Assembly: GCA_036852015.1 (NCBI GenBank)
Contig: JAANDG010000374.1
Location: forward strand, 62,001 to 126,000
Direction: 5' to 3'
Length of the DNA stretch: 64,000 bases
Origin: Pelodera strongyloides
Taxonomy: Eukaryota > Nematoda > Chromadorea > Rhabditida > Rhabditidae
In this document: piece after piece, positions 52,398-64,000 of the stretch
Layout of the letters: each line of letters opens with the position of its first letter
Numbering within the stretch: the first letter of the stretch is position 1
Notes under the pieces: generated by a model
What the model saw: the letters and a program-made list of their open reading frames with translations, nothing else
The model's database searches: none
Told to the model about the DNA's origin: nothing
Program-made: the position numbers and the translations under genes

Positions 52398-53597
52398 TCT
52401 TATTATATAAAGTTGGGAGCTTTTTTGTTTGTTTGTGCGCTTGTTTGATTGTACGTTTGGATGATGTGCGTTACGCTCAGGAATTAGGATTGGTTCAGTA
52501 GTTCATGTTCCCATGCACTGAGCCATCTCACATCCCGAGCGCCCCTCTCAACAAGCCCGAAAAAAGCTGCATATATGGAATGCGTGTGCCGTATAAAATG
52601 TGTGAATACCACTTTATTCAGACATACAATCATCACACATAGACTTAAGCATGTAGAATCCAGGGTCCCGTTTGCTCTCGAAGTCGGGGATCTTCGTTTT
52701 TAGCTCCAATCCAAGGCGGTGTCTCTTAGCCGATGTGTCCCAGAGAGTGAAGTAGACGGTAGAAGACGGCACAGAAGATAATACAGAGCGAAAGGTCCGT
52801 CCTAAGAAGGCTAGGCAAGGGGAGCGCCTTAAAGCGAAATGACACCCAGTTTAGGGTTTTTTCACCAAAAATAGTTTAATTAATTTAATTAATGAAAATC
52901 ACCATAAAAAATACTATAAATGGATAGGAACTGAAAAAACAGCAAAGCAAAAAACATAACTGCTCTCACTTTGTATGTAAAAATTGTCCATTGCGATAGC
53001 CTAATACATTTCACCCACGCACCCAAAAATTAAATCTACCGCTTAATAACCATTCCGAGATTTGTATTTTGGATTTACTCGTAGTGTTCATTTCAAATCT
53101 AACACTAGTGCAAATCCATACGTCAAATTCCTAATGCAACCACACCATCAAGTGGAAACCGTAGCCGAGTGGTAGCGCTCTCTCTTTTTGTGCGAGAGGT
53201 CCTTCGACCCCACAGGCGGCAAACAATTTTGTGTGAAATATTCCTTTCCGAGAACGAGAAAGGAGCTGTCAGTTCGTATTAACTTTATTCCCGACGCCGT
53301 GGCATGTTTGCAAGATGGTAGCACTGGGCGGGATTCGAACCCGGGCCGTATGGATGAGAGACGAGAACTTTGCCAGTGAGACACGACCCCCCCCCTATCA
53401 GCCGTGCGAGTAGGCGGCGCTCAAAGTACTGCGAAAAAACTACAAAGAACATGCAGCTCTAGAGTAACAAAGATAACGAGCATTTGCATATGGACCATAC
53501 ACAAATTTTTTGTAACTACTTTTGAATCCACGTTTCACATATACGTAAAATAAAATAAATGCAATAGAAAGTCGCCTCGGGCGGCGTAGCCGGCTGG
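52398..53597 (+). mobile_element. Helitron-like element (H1 type) with an internal insertion
   Basis: A|TCTTATTATATAAAGTTGGG to GGCGTAGCCGGCTGG|T. About 210 bp of 5' sequence and 200 bp of 3' sequence match 7438-7847; the middle (about 52605-53396) is foreign and contains two tRNA-like segments and a MITE end (52829). Confidence 0.75.
52605..53396. mobile_element. Insertion inside Helitron with tRNA-like modules
   Basis: Splits the Helitron between GTGCCGTAT and ATCAGCCGTG. Contains plus-strand tRNA-like 53158-53214 (GTAGCCGAGTGGTAGCG with stem CTCTC/GAGAG) and minus-strand tRNA-like 53320-53392 (GGGTTCGAATCCCGCC B box with pairing T-stem), plus a TTAAAGCGAAATGACACCC MITE end at 52829. Element type undecided; SINE-like is possible. 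Confidence 0.5.
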
Positions 53598-53846
53598 TAG
53601 TTATATATCGCTTTAACCTCAAAATATGGTGCATACATAGACAGATGAAAATGTTTCAGAATTCTTGAAGAATTTATTCCCATTCTCATTTTTTTGGGAA
53701 CAAATACTCGAATTTGCATATGGAAACGACTGACGGCACATTATATAACAGCGAATAACGACTTGCTGTTCAATTTTCTACGATCTTTCTACCTAATTGC
53801 TTCGTTCATTTGTATTTTCAAAAAGGTTAAATTTTTGAAAACGCGT

Positions 53847-56800
53847 ATGAAACCCATTCTCTTTCTGCTTATTATTTACTTTCTATTCATAGAGGAAATT
53901 TTGTTAATGGACACAGAAGTGAGTTTTCAGCTTTCAAACATACGAACCTCTCTTTATCACTACGGATATTTTTAAACGAAGTATAACCATTATGGCCTGT
54001 GCATGTTTGCGATTCGCATTTGCGAAAATGACAAACGCCTGTCCTGTCGAGTCAATGTAAATGACATGGTCCCCCAGCGATTTTGAATCTAGTACGGATC
54101 TATTTCAAAATAGAAGGATCTATTTCAAATAGTACGGATCACACTTTCGCTGCAGAGGCCGTTTTCACCAACATTTACTTCTGTCAAAAAGGGTACTTCA
54201 GTCAAAAGCGCGCGGTACTTCCCGTTTCACCAACATTTACTTCTGTCAAAAAGGTGCTTAGGTTAAGTACCTTTTTGACAGAAGTACGCTTTTAACACGG
54301 GAGGCGTACTTCCACCAAAAAGGTGAAAGTAAGCCTGTACTTCAGTTTTTTCTCCTTTATGAAGACTAATTAACTTAATTTGTTTAATTATTGTATGGTT
54401 TTTATGGTAAATAAGTTTTGTAAACATTAATTGACAATGATTTCAGTTTTTGGATCACATTTCACATATTAATAAAGTGATTACACGCTTGATTATTTAT
54501 ATATTTCGTGTTTACATGGTAAACAACTTTTAGTAATTACTTAGATGTGTATCATATTCGTTTTAAAACGTAATCTAACTGTTATCCAACGTTTTTCTTC
54601 AAAAAAAGTAAATGTTGGTGAAATCCATCAAAAAGCGTGTGGCAGCGTACTTCAGTCATAAATTTACCTAACCTAAGTACCTTTTTGATGGTCAAAAATT
54701 TATGACAGAAGTAAATGTTGGTGAAAACGGCCTCAGGACCATGTCAAATGCGTCATTCGCATGGCTACGGTAGGCATTTGACCATTTGACATCCATGTAA
54801 AATGGCCTGAACATGGACAGGCATTTGTCATTATATTATCTTTTTTCACGTTTTACTATTAACAAATTGCTTATATTCTTATATCTTCACGAATCAAGCA
54901 AGGTCAAAAAAAGAATTAATTTCAATTCCAACTTCCATTTAGTCAACATTTGCTTCGCAAAGCGATGCGCAACATGGTTCTTTCGAAGCCGCCAAGCGAC
55001 AACCAAGATGGTTAGTCTTTGAAAACATTGAAAATCCAGATTAGATCAAAAAGAAAATGAAAATGAAAACATTACGTAAATTTCACCCTAATCAAATGAG
55101 GATCCACCGGTTACATTCTCATGCGGATTGAACACGTTTCTTCAACATTGTTTTAGTTCACAACAAAACGGCTTAAAGCGAATGTCAAGCCTGATTCACA
55201 GATATTTTATAACACGCTGTCACAACTACCGTAGTTTACACAATTTCTCTCGCGCTCTCCTCTTTTTCTTTGCTGACTTAAACAAATTTCTCTCGAGCCC
55301 TCCTCTTTTTCTTTGCTGTCTAACAGCCTCGTAAATTCAAACGTCCCGTGGACAAAGATTTGGCTTAGCTTTGTCCGCACGACTCGAATCCCATACTGAA
55401 GGAGTTTTTTGGAGCGGTTTGAAATTGTTTTTCTTCTTACATGAAAGTTTTTGTTTATTTTTATTTTCACTTTCCTCACCTTCAAAACATAAGCTTTTTC
55501 TTGAGCCCAACATGAAAAACCGGCTTGACATTCCCTTTAAAGGTTATAGTGTCACTAGAAATTGCATCTTTTTGAATATTTTATATTTATAGTATAGCGT
55601 ATGCACGTATGCTGGTCACAATACGAAAATTGCAGTAAATTGTCTTTGCTTCTCGAGGCAGGAGCATGCTCAAAGTCTAAGCTACCCCGAATTTATAAAA
55701 CAACTGGTGTACCGCAGCCGTAGTTAAACGGTACGCCAAACAGTGTTGCAAGTGCGAAATACGCGTGATAGGGCTGGAGACGCTAGAAGATGCAATGCCC
55801 TTATATTCCAGTTCGAATGAGGCCCCCCTCTGTATATCACAACGCTCTCTACACCTCTAGCCTCTAGCTCTGTCATTTCGCACTTGTAACACAGTTTGGC
55901 GTACCGTTTAAAGGGTCAGGCTCACAAGAAAAACACAATTTTGCTAATTTGCCATAATATTCCAGTGCTCCACACGAGTTTACACATGAGAACGTCATTT
56001 TGCAGACACGGCTATTAGACACGAAAATTCGGTTTTTACTTGTCAGGCTGAGTTTCGATTTAAAGGCCTCATTCGAACTAGAATGCGATTCTTTCTCGAG
56101 ATGTAGCAAAAATAAAATGTCGGAAATAGATAGAAAAAAAGCTAGAAGGATTTGAAGGTTGCATTTCTTACACGGTTTACAAGAAAATATGAGCCGAATT
56201 CGAGTCAAATTCTAATTACATATGAGCCTAGAGGCGAAAAAGTGTATGACAAGTAAAAACCGAAGTTTAGCCTAATATTCAAAAATGTGCAATTCCTAGT
56301 GACCCTTTATCCCTGTAAAGGCGCAGACCCACGTAAAAAAAGTTTTCCCCAGATTTTCTTCGATAGATCTCCCAGACTACGCAAACTTGGCTGTGAAAAC
56401 CGTTGTGCATAGTATGCTGCGGTACATTTCTGAGGATCTTCTTTCGCGAATATCTTCCCCAATTTTGCATATTATGCAAAACGGTTTTCGCAACCGCGTT
56501 TGTGTAATCTGGGAGATTTTTCTCACAAAAGACAGGGAAAACTCTTTCTACGTGGGTCTGTGCCTTTAACAGAGTCATATATGCTAAATTATCAGTTATT
56601 GACCGTAACTACTTTATTCAGGTCTGGCAATGAGAAGTGGAAATTAAAGCCAAAACAGAATCTTTTGTCTCGCAATTACAACAAAGTGGGTGCGAATCCT
56701 ACAACACCGGCACCGTCAGAGACAACAATGGTTGCGATCAAGCAAATAATTGAGATTTTGTCAGTCGAAAAGATCAAAATTAAACGAGCGAATCCGAACG

Positions 56801-59800
56801 ATGGTGCGTTTGGTGTGCGAAACCATGCATTATTTTTCAGTAAAAACCGCAAAAATCTTGTAAGGTAAGCACTCACTAGCCTTCAATAATCTGCTGACGT
56901 ACTTGCCACGAATAGACGTGAGATTACTGAGAAAACATTTTTTGTCCGTGTACCTCATCCGTGATCTGCCTGCACATTCTACTGGGAAAGCATTCGCCAT
57001 GTACGTAGTACTTTCACAGTTATGAAATGTTGTCCGAACGTTCACCGTTCGGTAGCTGTTGGTCATGGGAAGCCAAGATAGGGGCTTTGAGAAATGATCG
57101 GGGCTCCATATCGGGGGGCCGTATCGTTTTTTTTAATATTCGGGGTCATATTTTTAATATTCGGGGTCATATTATTCGTGATCGGGCTTTTTGCGGGACT
57201 TGATCGAGGACATATCGGGTTTTTTTTTGGAAGAATCGGGGCCATACGGGGTTTTTCGAAAAAAATCAGGGCCATATCGGGGTTTCCACTTTCCTGTGCG
57301 TAAGCAATTTACTTACCACCGCAAACGAAGACCAATTTTGCGATGCCACCATTTGTCTAAAAAAAATCCTGAATCCTGGCTGATTGCAAGTAATATGACT
57401 GCGATAAAGATGTGGAATGTGGAGTGGAATGGAATATATCCTGTGGAATGTTGCATTCATAAAAATTACCATTCAGTAATTGCAAAAATGTCCGCCTTTG
57501 CTCCACTTTTCTGCTATCGATCACATGGACGGGCACCAAATGCACCTCTCAAGTTGCATCATTGTGGAAGGGATGCAATATGTGTTCATAAGGTTAAATT
57601 GTGAGTTCCGAATACTTTGTTGAACTCAGCTGTCTTCAGCTTTAAAGGGATAGGTTCACCTCGAATTGCATCTTTTTTTATAATTTCTATTGATAGTATG
57701 ACCTATGACGGTCAAGTTGCGAAAATTGCAGCAAATTTCCTTTGCTCCCCGAGGCAGGAGCACGCTCAAAGGCTAAACTACCTCGAATTAATAAAACAAC
57801 TGGCCTACCGTAGGCTGTCTTTACCAGTCCCGCGCAGAACAATTGTGGCAATTAGCCAAACAGCTGGTAATTATGGCGAATAGCCAGAACACACACAAGA
57901 AGCAAGACCAACAACAAACTAGAATGATTGAATTAGAATCGTGAAAATATAAGTATTTTTATTATTATTATAAAGCTTAATGGCCTTATAACCTTATAAT
58001 CAGTAGTACGCGACTGGGCTGACAACTCAGCCAAATGAGTGGGCGTGAGAATGACACGGCATAGTGTCGCGAAAGCAAAAAATCTCGAATCCTGACTTAA
58101 AATCTCCTAACATTCCACGAGCATTTTAGCACCAGGGAATAACCACTCCCACCCACATAACATAACAAGCGAAAAAAATGCCCACACACGATAATTCAAC
58201 TCATAAAAACATTTATTGGAATCACACAAACATGGCCAGTTATGAATGTGAAAACAAAGCAAAACAATCTAAGGAAAACATCATTCAATGATTTGGAAAA
58301 CAGCAACAACCGAACTGAAATCAAACACATGCTAGGTTAGACGCATAATAAATTTGCAAGGAAAACATCATAACACTGGAAAGTGGCGGTGCTTAGCTTA
58401 GGACATAGTAGAAATTGTGATTTTTTTAAGAAAGAGATACCGAGGGGTAATAAATAAACTAAAACCGCACGATTAATGGCTTGCAATCTGCAATTTAATC
58501 TAGACTTGCAGACAACTATGTGTGCTTCTCCAAGTCCCTTATCCCTGTGGCCTGTGGCGTATCTGAAAAAAGTTTTGTAATATAGCAAATACTGTGTACG
58601 GAGAACTGTGTATCCAGTAAGCACCCAAGTATAGTCTATTTAATTAGTAAACACAACTAAGCGCTTTGGTTAATTAAAAGAGGTGGCTACGCTCACCTCA
58701 AATAGTGCTAGTTCTGCGCGATGCTCCTTGCATCGAAAAGAAGAGCAATTAGTTAATTAGTAATAAGCACTCAGCAACCGCACAAGTTTATATTGGCTAC
58801 GAATAAAAATTGACTGCAAAGAAAACAATAACATGTTCTTATCATTTACCATGATCCGCTGATCTTGATCTTCACATCGAACAGCGGGCTTCTCATCTTT
58901 CGGTTGGGGATCGTATCGCCGTGGAACCGATTCGTGTGAAGAGGGAGGCACAGTATATTTTTCCGGTCATCACATCACCTACAAACGCACAATTTTTAAT
59001 TGTATAGACAATAGCTAAATCACACTCGCAACTGTCGTGCGCTGCGCATCCTACTACATCCATGTTTACTACGTAATCTCAGAGTCTGGAAAATGTACAA
59101 AATAACAGCGGTTCGATTGTTCGATATGATATGTCCGGCGACGTGACAAACGTGACATTAAAAACAGTTTATGTTGCTTGAGAGAGCTAACAATTGACGG
59201 ATTCAGTAAGTACAGCAAATAAACATAAATATAAATTAACCTTTGACGGATTCAGTAAGTACAGCAAATAAACATAAATTAACCTGAAATGCCTGTCGCC
59301 GAGCGTAACCAGAGAGAAGGAGAGGCATCGCAATCGAAAGGCAATATCCTAAAAGGAATAAATATACTCAGAAACAAGCGAACAGTCAGAAATAGTTTTA
59401 AAGTTCACGCTCATTCGGAAATGGTGATTAATACGCTATATGTTAACAATACCTTCGACAACAAAATAACACATTTGCGAGAATCACGGTCAAAAAGAAA
59501 TAGAGAGTGCTGTTCTCAGACGAGCACTAGAGGTGAAAGGTGAAATTTACGTTCCTATTTGAACATTTTCTTAATACAATTCTGCAATATTTGCAAGATA
59601 AAGCCCGTAAATGTTATACTGCTCCTGTATTTTACAGGTATATATGTGATAAATATATACATACTTACTTGTCTGTAAACTGCTCCTCAATGCAGCAACA
59701 CATGATAACTGCATCACTTGTCGAGTCATCTGTATCTCTCTGCATTGACTGCATCCATGCTTTCACTTAATAGAATATCACTTACAATAGGTACACTAGC

Positions 59801-62800
59801 AAATATGAACTTAAACAAAAGCCCGCGTATACCACAAACATTACTATTTAAAAAATATATATCAAATACTTCCTCATTATAATCTAAAATACTGGAAATA
59901 CTCAATATAATATCAAATAACGTAACTGCATTGTGTGAAATGGCAGGTAGACAAACATTGAAAAGTTTCTACATATCAATATTAATCGCACAATATCGAA
60001 ATAAACAGGTAGACTAAAAGGTATTATTTACAGCATAAGAAATACAAAATGAATGCAGCCGGCCCGCTTTTGTGGCGGGGTAGGTGTGAAAATTAAATGA
60101 TACACCTTTAACTATTTTTAATCGATGCCGCCTGTGTACGGTAGGCCAGTTGTTTTATTAATTCGAGGTAGTTTAGCTTTTGAGCGTGCTCCTGCCTCGG
60201 GGAGCAAAGGAAATTTGCTGTAATTTTCGCAACTTGACCGTCATAGGTCATACTATCAATAGAAATTATAAAAAAAGATGCAATTCGAGGTGAACCTATC
60301 CCTTTAAATGAAAGATAGCCACGAGTTTTCTCTGTGTAAGGAACTAGCAATGCCATTCAGACAAGCACACCTTCATAGTGCACTCTCTACCATGATTCAT
60401 TATTTTAATTATATTACGTAAGCTGCTAATCAAAAGTTTTGTAATTTACCTCATAGACCTTTCTTTCTGGAAGAATTCTTCGCTACAATCACTTTTCAGT
60501 TTTTTTTTGTTGAATCTGAGTTATTAAGTTATCTCCCTCAGATAAAATATAGGTTCGTCTTTAATGCTTTGACATCTTATAATTAGGGTTTCCTCGGTTT
60601 TTATTCAAATTAGTTCGTTTTATCGGCCTTACTTTGTTAACTGATAAACATATTACATTCTAAACTTATAAACTTTATATGGTATCAGAGAACGACGCGG
60701 GAATACCCTAGAAGTGCTGGAACGAATAGTTGGTTGTCAAACAGTGCCACAAAATGTGTCACACACGAACGAACTGTCAAATCAAACTCACAAATGTATT
60801 TTGGATTATTTTGACACGTAGGTTTCTGTGGTGAATTTTTTTAGATACGAGATGGAATTATGCCCTATCACATACATGCTTCAAAAAATTTTCACAACAA
60901 TGTCACTTCCCACTATTTTAAACGTGCGCTAAATTCCCCCTTATTTACATTATTAGGATTAGGAGTATCTATTATACATATCCATGGACTCTATTCTTGT
61001 GAGCATTGAAAAAAAAGTAATTCAGAAGTGAGCCGACGATACCAATCAAATTTCGTCACTTCTCAGTTCGACATAGGGGTCGATTGGGAAATGGATTTCA
61101 AATAAAATACAAATCCAAACAGGTGATTATAAAAAACATACACCAACCCAAAAAAACTTCTGCAAACTTCGGCAAAGAGAAAAAAATTGTTTGGAAGTTG
61201 GCATAGACGATATTCTCAGGGATTCTTCCTATTCTTCCTTTGTTTGAACATAGCTAAATCGGGGTATGATGCTAATACTAAAAATGAAGCTGTAACCATG
61301 TATTGAACCACCCTTGAAAAAGGAACACGCTCTCGTAGCGTTCAATGTTTGCTTTATTTATAAAAATATTTAGGGTTCAAACACTGTGTTTTTTAAAAAG
61401 TGCTGTCGCATGACTGGTTGCAATAAGGACATTTTAATTCCGTTGGAGTATCATTCTCACGGCGAAGAACTCCATGACGCTGTGAGTTATCGGAATTGAT
61501 CCAAGGCATGATTTAATTCAATTTAATGGCTCCAGGAAAGTATACTTGCTTGGTAAAAATTGCAAGCTAACATGACAAAACTATTCTTCTTATTTGTTCC
61601 GTTCAATGGTACTAAAATAATATAGAGGGCTTTTTGACCCATCAACTTTTGTATATTTTAACACATTCCTTATTTTGTTTGCTTGATATGCAAAAAAAAG
61701 TATTCCAGCTGAACGTCCATGAAAACGTGTTGCTGGTTTTCTTCACAGTAGCGTTGGTCGACATTGCCATCCTCGTTATTTGGATATTCAGAACTTGGAC
61801 ATTTCACATCAAATATCATCAGAGGTATAAAAACATGCTATGCTAATGGAGAATTCTGTAAACATGTACAGTACACGTTACATATTTTGTGACATATTGA
61901 ACACTTTTTGCTAGTTTTTCATTAAAATTTCTCCACAGATGTGAGGTTCTAACGTACGAAGAAATGGAGCATGAATTGGCCGATTCATATATGCCTGTGA
62001 AGCAAGTTGGTCCCATTTCTTTTCCTTTAATTATTTTCTTCAAGTGACTTAAAAGAAACACTAAGTAATGCGGATTCCAAACAATATGATTGTTCACGAT
62101 AAAATGTGGTTGTTGCTTTTGTTTTCTTGCCATCGAGTGCATTTTAAAGATTTTCCTTTAGTGTTTTTACTCTGATTTGGTTATTGTCCTCTTTCTGCCT
62201 TCATTCCAATCTCTCTCCTCTCAATCTCGCACCCTCTTCCTCGCATTCTCTCTTCATCTCCCCCTCCCGCACTGGTTATGCAGGGTACTGTCAAAGTGCT
62301 TGGAGCCTGTAGGTATTTAAGCAGCGTAATGTTGCGTGGGTGTTAACTCTTCTTAATAAAATTATCTGTGCCAGGTGATCAGTGAACAATTCCTTTCCGG
62401 ATTGATCCCACTCGAACGAATTCTCGCAACTATTTTGGCATTTGAAGACTACAGACTACAGGACTCGAAGACCAAAGTCGACACACTCGACACGTCTGCA
62501 GTTTGTTTTATGCATCGTTTTTATTTTCTTATATCGGTTCTTGTGGTGCTCATACAAGGAAGATTTACTGATTGTGAGCTTAGATTTTATGACACATGGT
62601 TTGTGAAAAGTATGCTTGTTAACTAATGGGGTTTGCAAGTATGCAACAATTCCTTGCAAGTATGTACACGAGGTACCTTACTTTGGAACTAAGAATGAAT
62701 ATATAACATGAGTAATTATGAAATCGTTCCAAGACTCATTTTTCCAAGACAAATTTTTCGGCATACTTGCAAACCCCATAACTGAATACCCGCATGTTAC

Positions 62801-64000
62801 CGGCAAGGTGCCCCGAAATGCGCTAAAGCGCACAGCAATTTTACATGGGAATGAAGTTGCGCAGTTTTCTTTCCCGCTCAAACGAATTGAGTTAATGATT
62901 TGAATGTATAACAGTGATAAATCGAAAATGCTAATCGAATTGTTAGGCATGAAATACATAGTATTACAAGTTATTCTGCTGGAGGTCTCCCTTCAAAGCT
63001 TTACTAGCTCTAGATGGCGAATCTGACTAGTTCTACCACGTGTCGAAATAGTATCCCGAGAAAAAACTAGCTAATTGATAGCGATTGTCTTCGCGCGATA
63101 CTCGGGTATGATAAAGTCATATGTGTCTTATCATTTAACCGTAAGAATAACGACTTCGAACTATCAGAATGTACAAAAACTTCGCTGGAATATGTCGATT
63201 TACTACCGGTGCAAGGGCTACGGACACCGCATTGCGAGGGTAATCTTAGATTGATATAATAATATTTGAATATGTTTGACTTGAATTGGCTAGGATTGTC
63301 CGCTATTGAACTCACTGCTAAGACTATGCGAATTTTGCACAGTATTTCATGTCAAAACTGTCTACAATTTGCATGTGATGTTACCCATGCGTAATGGGGT
63401 TTCGATGTATCTCAGAATTTCTTTCCAATAATATAAAAATTTACCGTATTTTGGAACTACGCAGGATATTTAATATGGAAGTAAATAAAATATTAGTTTG
63501 TAGTTCCAAAATACGTTAGATTTTTGGCATGCATAGAAACCCCATGACACATTGTTTGGAACTCCATATGTGCCTTTTCTTTTACATCGTTTTCTTACTG
63601 ATTCGTCTTAATTACGCTCAAACGTATTTATTATAGTGCACACACGAGAAAAACACCCATTTGGACGGAATTTTAATGCAATTACTGGAGTTCGGCCCCT
63701 ATTTGTGTGACCTGAAACCATTGGAACTTGTTGAGGTAAACACGTAATGTAATATATGCATAATAAAATAATTGTGCGTGACTCCGGAGGAGGTTGCTAC
63801 TCAAAAATCTTGCGGCCGCTCTATGAATGTAATAATGTAATTAAAAGCTGTTGTACTTCACAAAGTCGTTAATGTTTTGACTTTGACTTGAGTAGAGCAA
63901 AAATAACATTTGTGTTTTTTTATTGTGGCTTAACTGTCACGGTCTACTGTGCATGTCTTTAAGTTATTCGATCAAGCAAGAGAAGCGTTCGCTGCTGATC
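53847..64000 (+). CDS. Candidate receptor-like single-pass membrane protein with Cys-rich ectodomain (3' end beyond window)
   Basis: Exons 53847-53918, 54943-55010, 56622-56864, 57391-57592, 61401-61481, 61709-61824, 61939-62005, 62375-62500, 63637-63735 and 63964 to the edge. All nine junctions are in phase; introns GT-AG. Exon 1 is a signal peptide (MKPILFLLIIYFLFIEEI). The ectodomain has VECCIHKN, FCYRSHG, HCGRDAICVHK and CCRMTGCNKD; a CC-x4-CN ending is typical of Ly6/activin-receptor three-finger domains. Residues about 228-250 form a membrane helix (LLVFFTVALVDIAILVIW). The cytoplasmic part (EVLTYEEMEHELADSYMP, ILATILAFEDYRLQDSK, LLEFGPYLCDLKPLELVE) shows no kinase motif so far. A 2.7 kb inverted-repeat element lies in the 3.8 kb intron. 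Acceptors at 57390 and 61400 are weak (AAG), so the join of the two halves is inference. Confidence 0.62.
54143..54738. repeat. Inverted-repeat element (GAGGCCGTTTTCACCAAC ends)
   Basis: GAGGCCGTTTTCACCAACAT at the left, ATGTTGGTGAAAACGGCCTC at the right; inside, TACTTCTGTCAAAAAGG motifs recur in both orientations. Ends differ from the TTAA families. In intron 1 of the receptor-like gene. Confidence 0.82.
55385..55515 (+). repeat. Dispersed repeat, copy 3 (partial)
   Basis: GAATCCCATACTGAAGGAG to GAGCCCAACATGAAAAACC, matching 52050-52195. Confidence 0.75.
55537..56313. repeat. MITE, family L, with a family G end inside
   Basis: Left TTTAAAGGTTATAGTGTCAC, right GTGCAATTCCTAGTGACCC. At 55906 a family G terminus (TTTAAAGGGTCAGGCTCAC) begins and runs about 140 bp; its second arm is not visible. 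Confidence 0.65.
56316..56569. repeat. MITE, same family as 51261
   Basis: GTAAAGGCGCAGACCCACG and CGTGGGTCTGTGCCTTTAA, 254 bp; ends 53 bp before exon 3 of the receptor-like gene. Confidence 0.85.
57075..57295. repeat. Diverged fold-back repeat, family N
   Basis: ATCGGGGCTCCATATCGGGG and related repeats ending GGGGTTTCCACTTTCCTGTG as at 27495-27520. In the intron before exon 4. Confidence 0.6.
57642..60307. mobile_element. Family L inverted-repeat element with 2.3 kb unique core
   Basis: Arms 57642-57815 and 60133-60307 (TTAAAGGGATAGGTTCACC and mirror) are almost identical. The core is not palindromic. It has minus-strand open segments with splice-like edges: 58757-58951 (ESVPRRYDPQPKDEKPAV before GTAAAT) and 58480-58570 (TTTTTTCAG then YATGHRDKGLGEAHIVV). 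No transposase motif recognised. Other family L copies have a 150-bp core, so this one gained sequence by insertion or carries a larger parent element. Confidence 0.6.
59195..59283. repeat. Tandem duplication of about 46 bp
   Basis: TGACGGATTCAGTAAGTACA... AACATAAAT occurs twice in a row with a small length difference. Confidence 0.85.
60308..61400. other. Intron, nothing recognised
   Basis: AT-rich sequence between the family L element and the exon at 61401. No repeat, RNA gene or exon identified. Confidence 0.4.
62624..62783. repeat. Small MITE with ATGGGGTTTGCAAGTATG ends
   Basis: ATGGGGTTTGCAAGTATG at the left and CATACTTGCAAACCCCAT at the right; 160 bp. A related one at 63392-63549. 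Confidence 0.82.
63392..63549. repeat. Small MITE with ATGGGGTTTC ends
   Basis: AATGGGGTTTCGATGTATC and GCATAGAAACCCCATG; arms meet around CCGTATTTTGGAACTAC and GTAGTTCCAAAATACG. Confidence 0.8.

Noticed and set aside
53148..53384. Short frames in the Helitron insert
   Set aside because: They overlap tRNA-like modules on both strands and are not conserved.

Overview
The window is nuclear DNA of a nematode, most likely of the Rhabditida. Evidence: many short exons with GT-AG introns ending in TTTCAG, a tandem family of nematode-type FkbM methyltransferase genes, an RTE-like non-LTR fragment, a Ty3/Gypsy element, Helitron-like elements and very many palindromic MITEs. I cannot name the species. 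Most coding sequence lies in exons of 45-200 bp, so the gene models here were built by hand from splice signals and reading-frame phase.

Layout. 1-2 kb (+): candidate unknown gene. 4.0-6.9 kb (+): FkbM copy 1, with only its four 3' exons recognisable. 10.5-23.2 kb (+): FkbM copy 2, six exons, broken by a 1-nt deletion in exon 4 and swollen by transposons; its last intron holds a 4.8 kb Ty3/Gypsy element on the minus strand (16343-21176). 27.6-33.4 kb (+): FkbM copy 3, six exons, intact, 281 aa, N-terminal membrane anchor. 35.3-39.3 kb (-): a gene of unknown function with one 1585-bp Pro/Ser/Thr-rich exon. 41.3-50.3 kb (-): a 16-exon inversin (NPHP2) orthologue with ankyrin repeats and one IQ motif. 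53.8 kb to the window end (+): a candidate single-pass membrane protein with a Cys-rich ectodomain, open at the right edge.

Between and inside these genes lies a dense layer of mobile DNA. At least 15 families of long inverted-repeat (fold-back) elements begin with TTAA and end with TTAA. They nest inside each other and sit head to tail sharing one TTAA. In one case (49022-49556) the undamaged second arm of the outer palindrome gives the empty target site and shows directly that TTAA is the duplicated target. Helitron-like non-autonomous elements start A|TCTTATTATATAAAG and end with a hairpin plus CTGG|T; two of them carry a tRNA-like module and one carries a tandem array. One MITE end appears to supply the splice acceptor of an inversin exon.

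The FkbM genes probably encode Golgi/ER-anchored SAM-dependent methyltransferases. Inversin is expected at the ciliary base. No operon-like functional link between the genes is visible. What stands out here is the mobile-element architecture rather than a new enzyme pathway.
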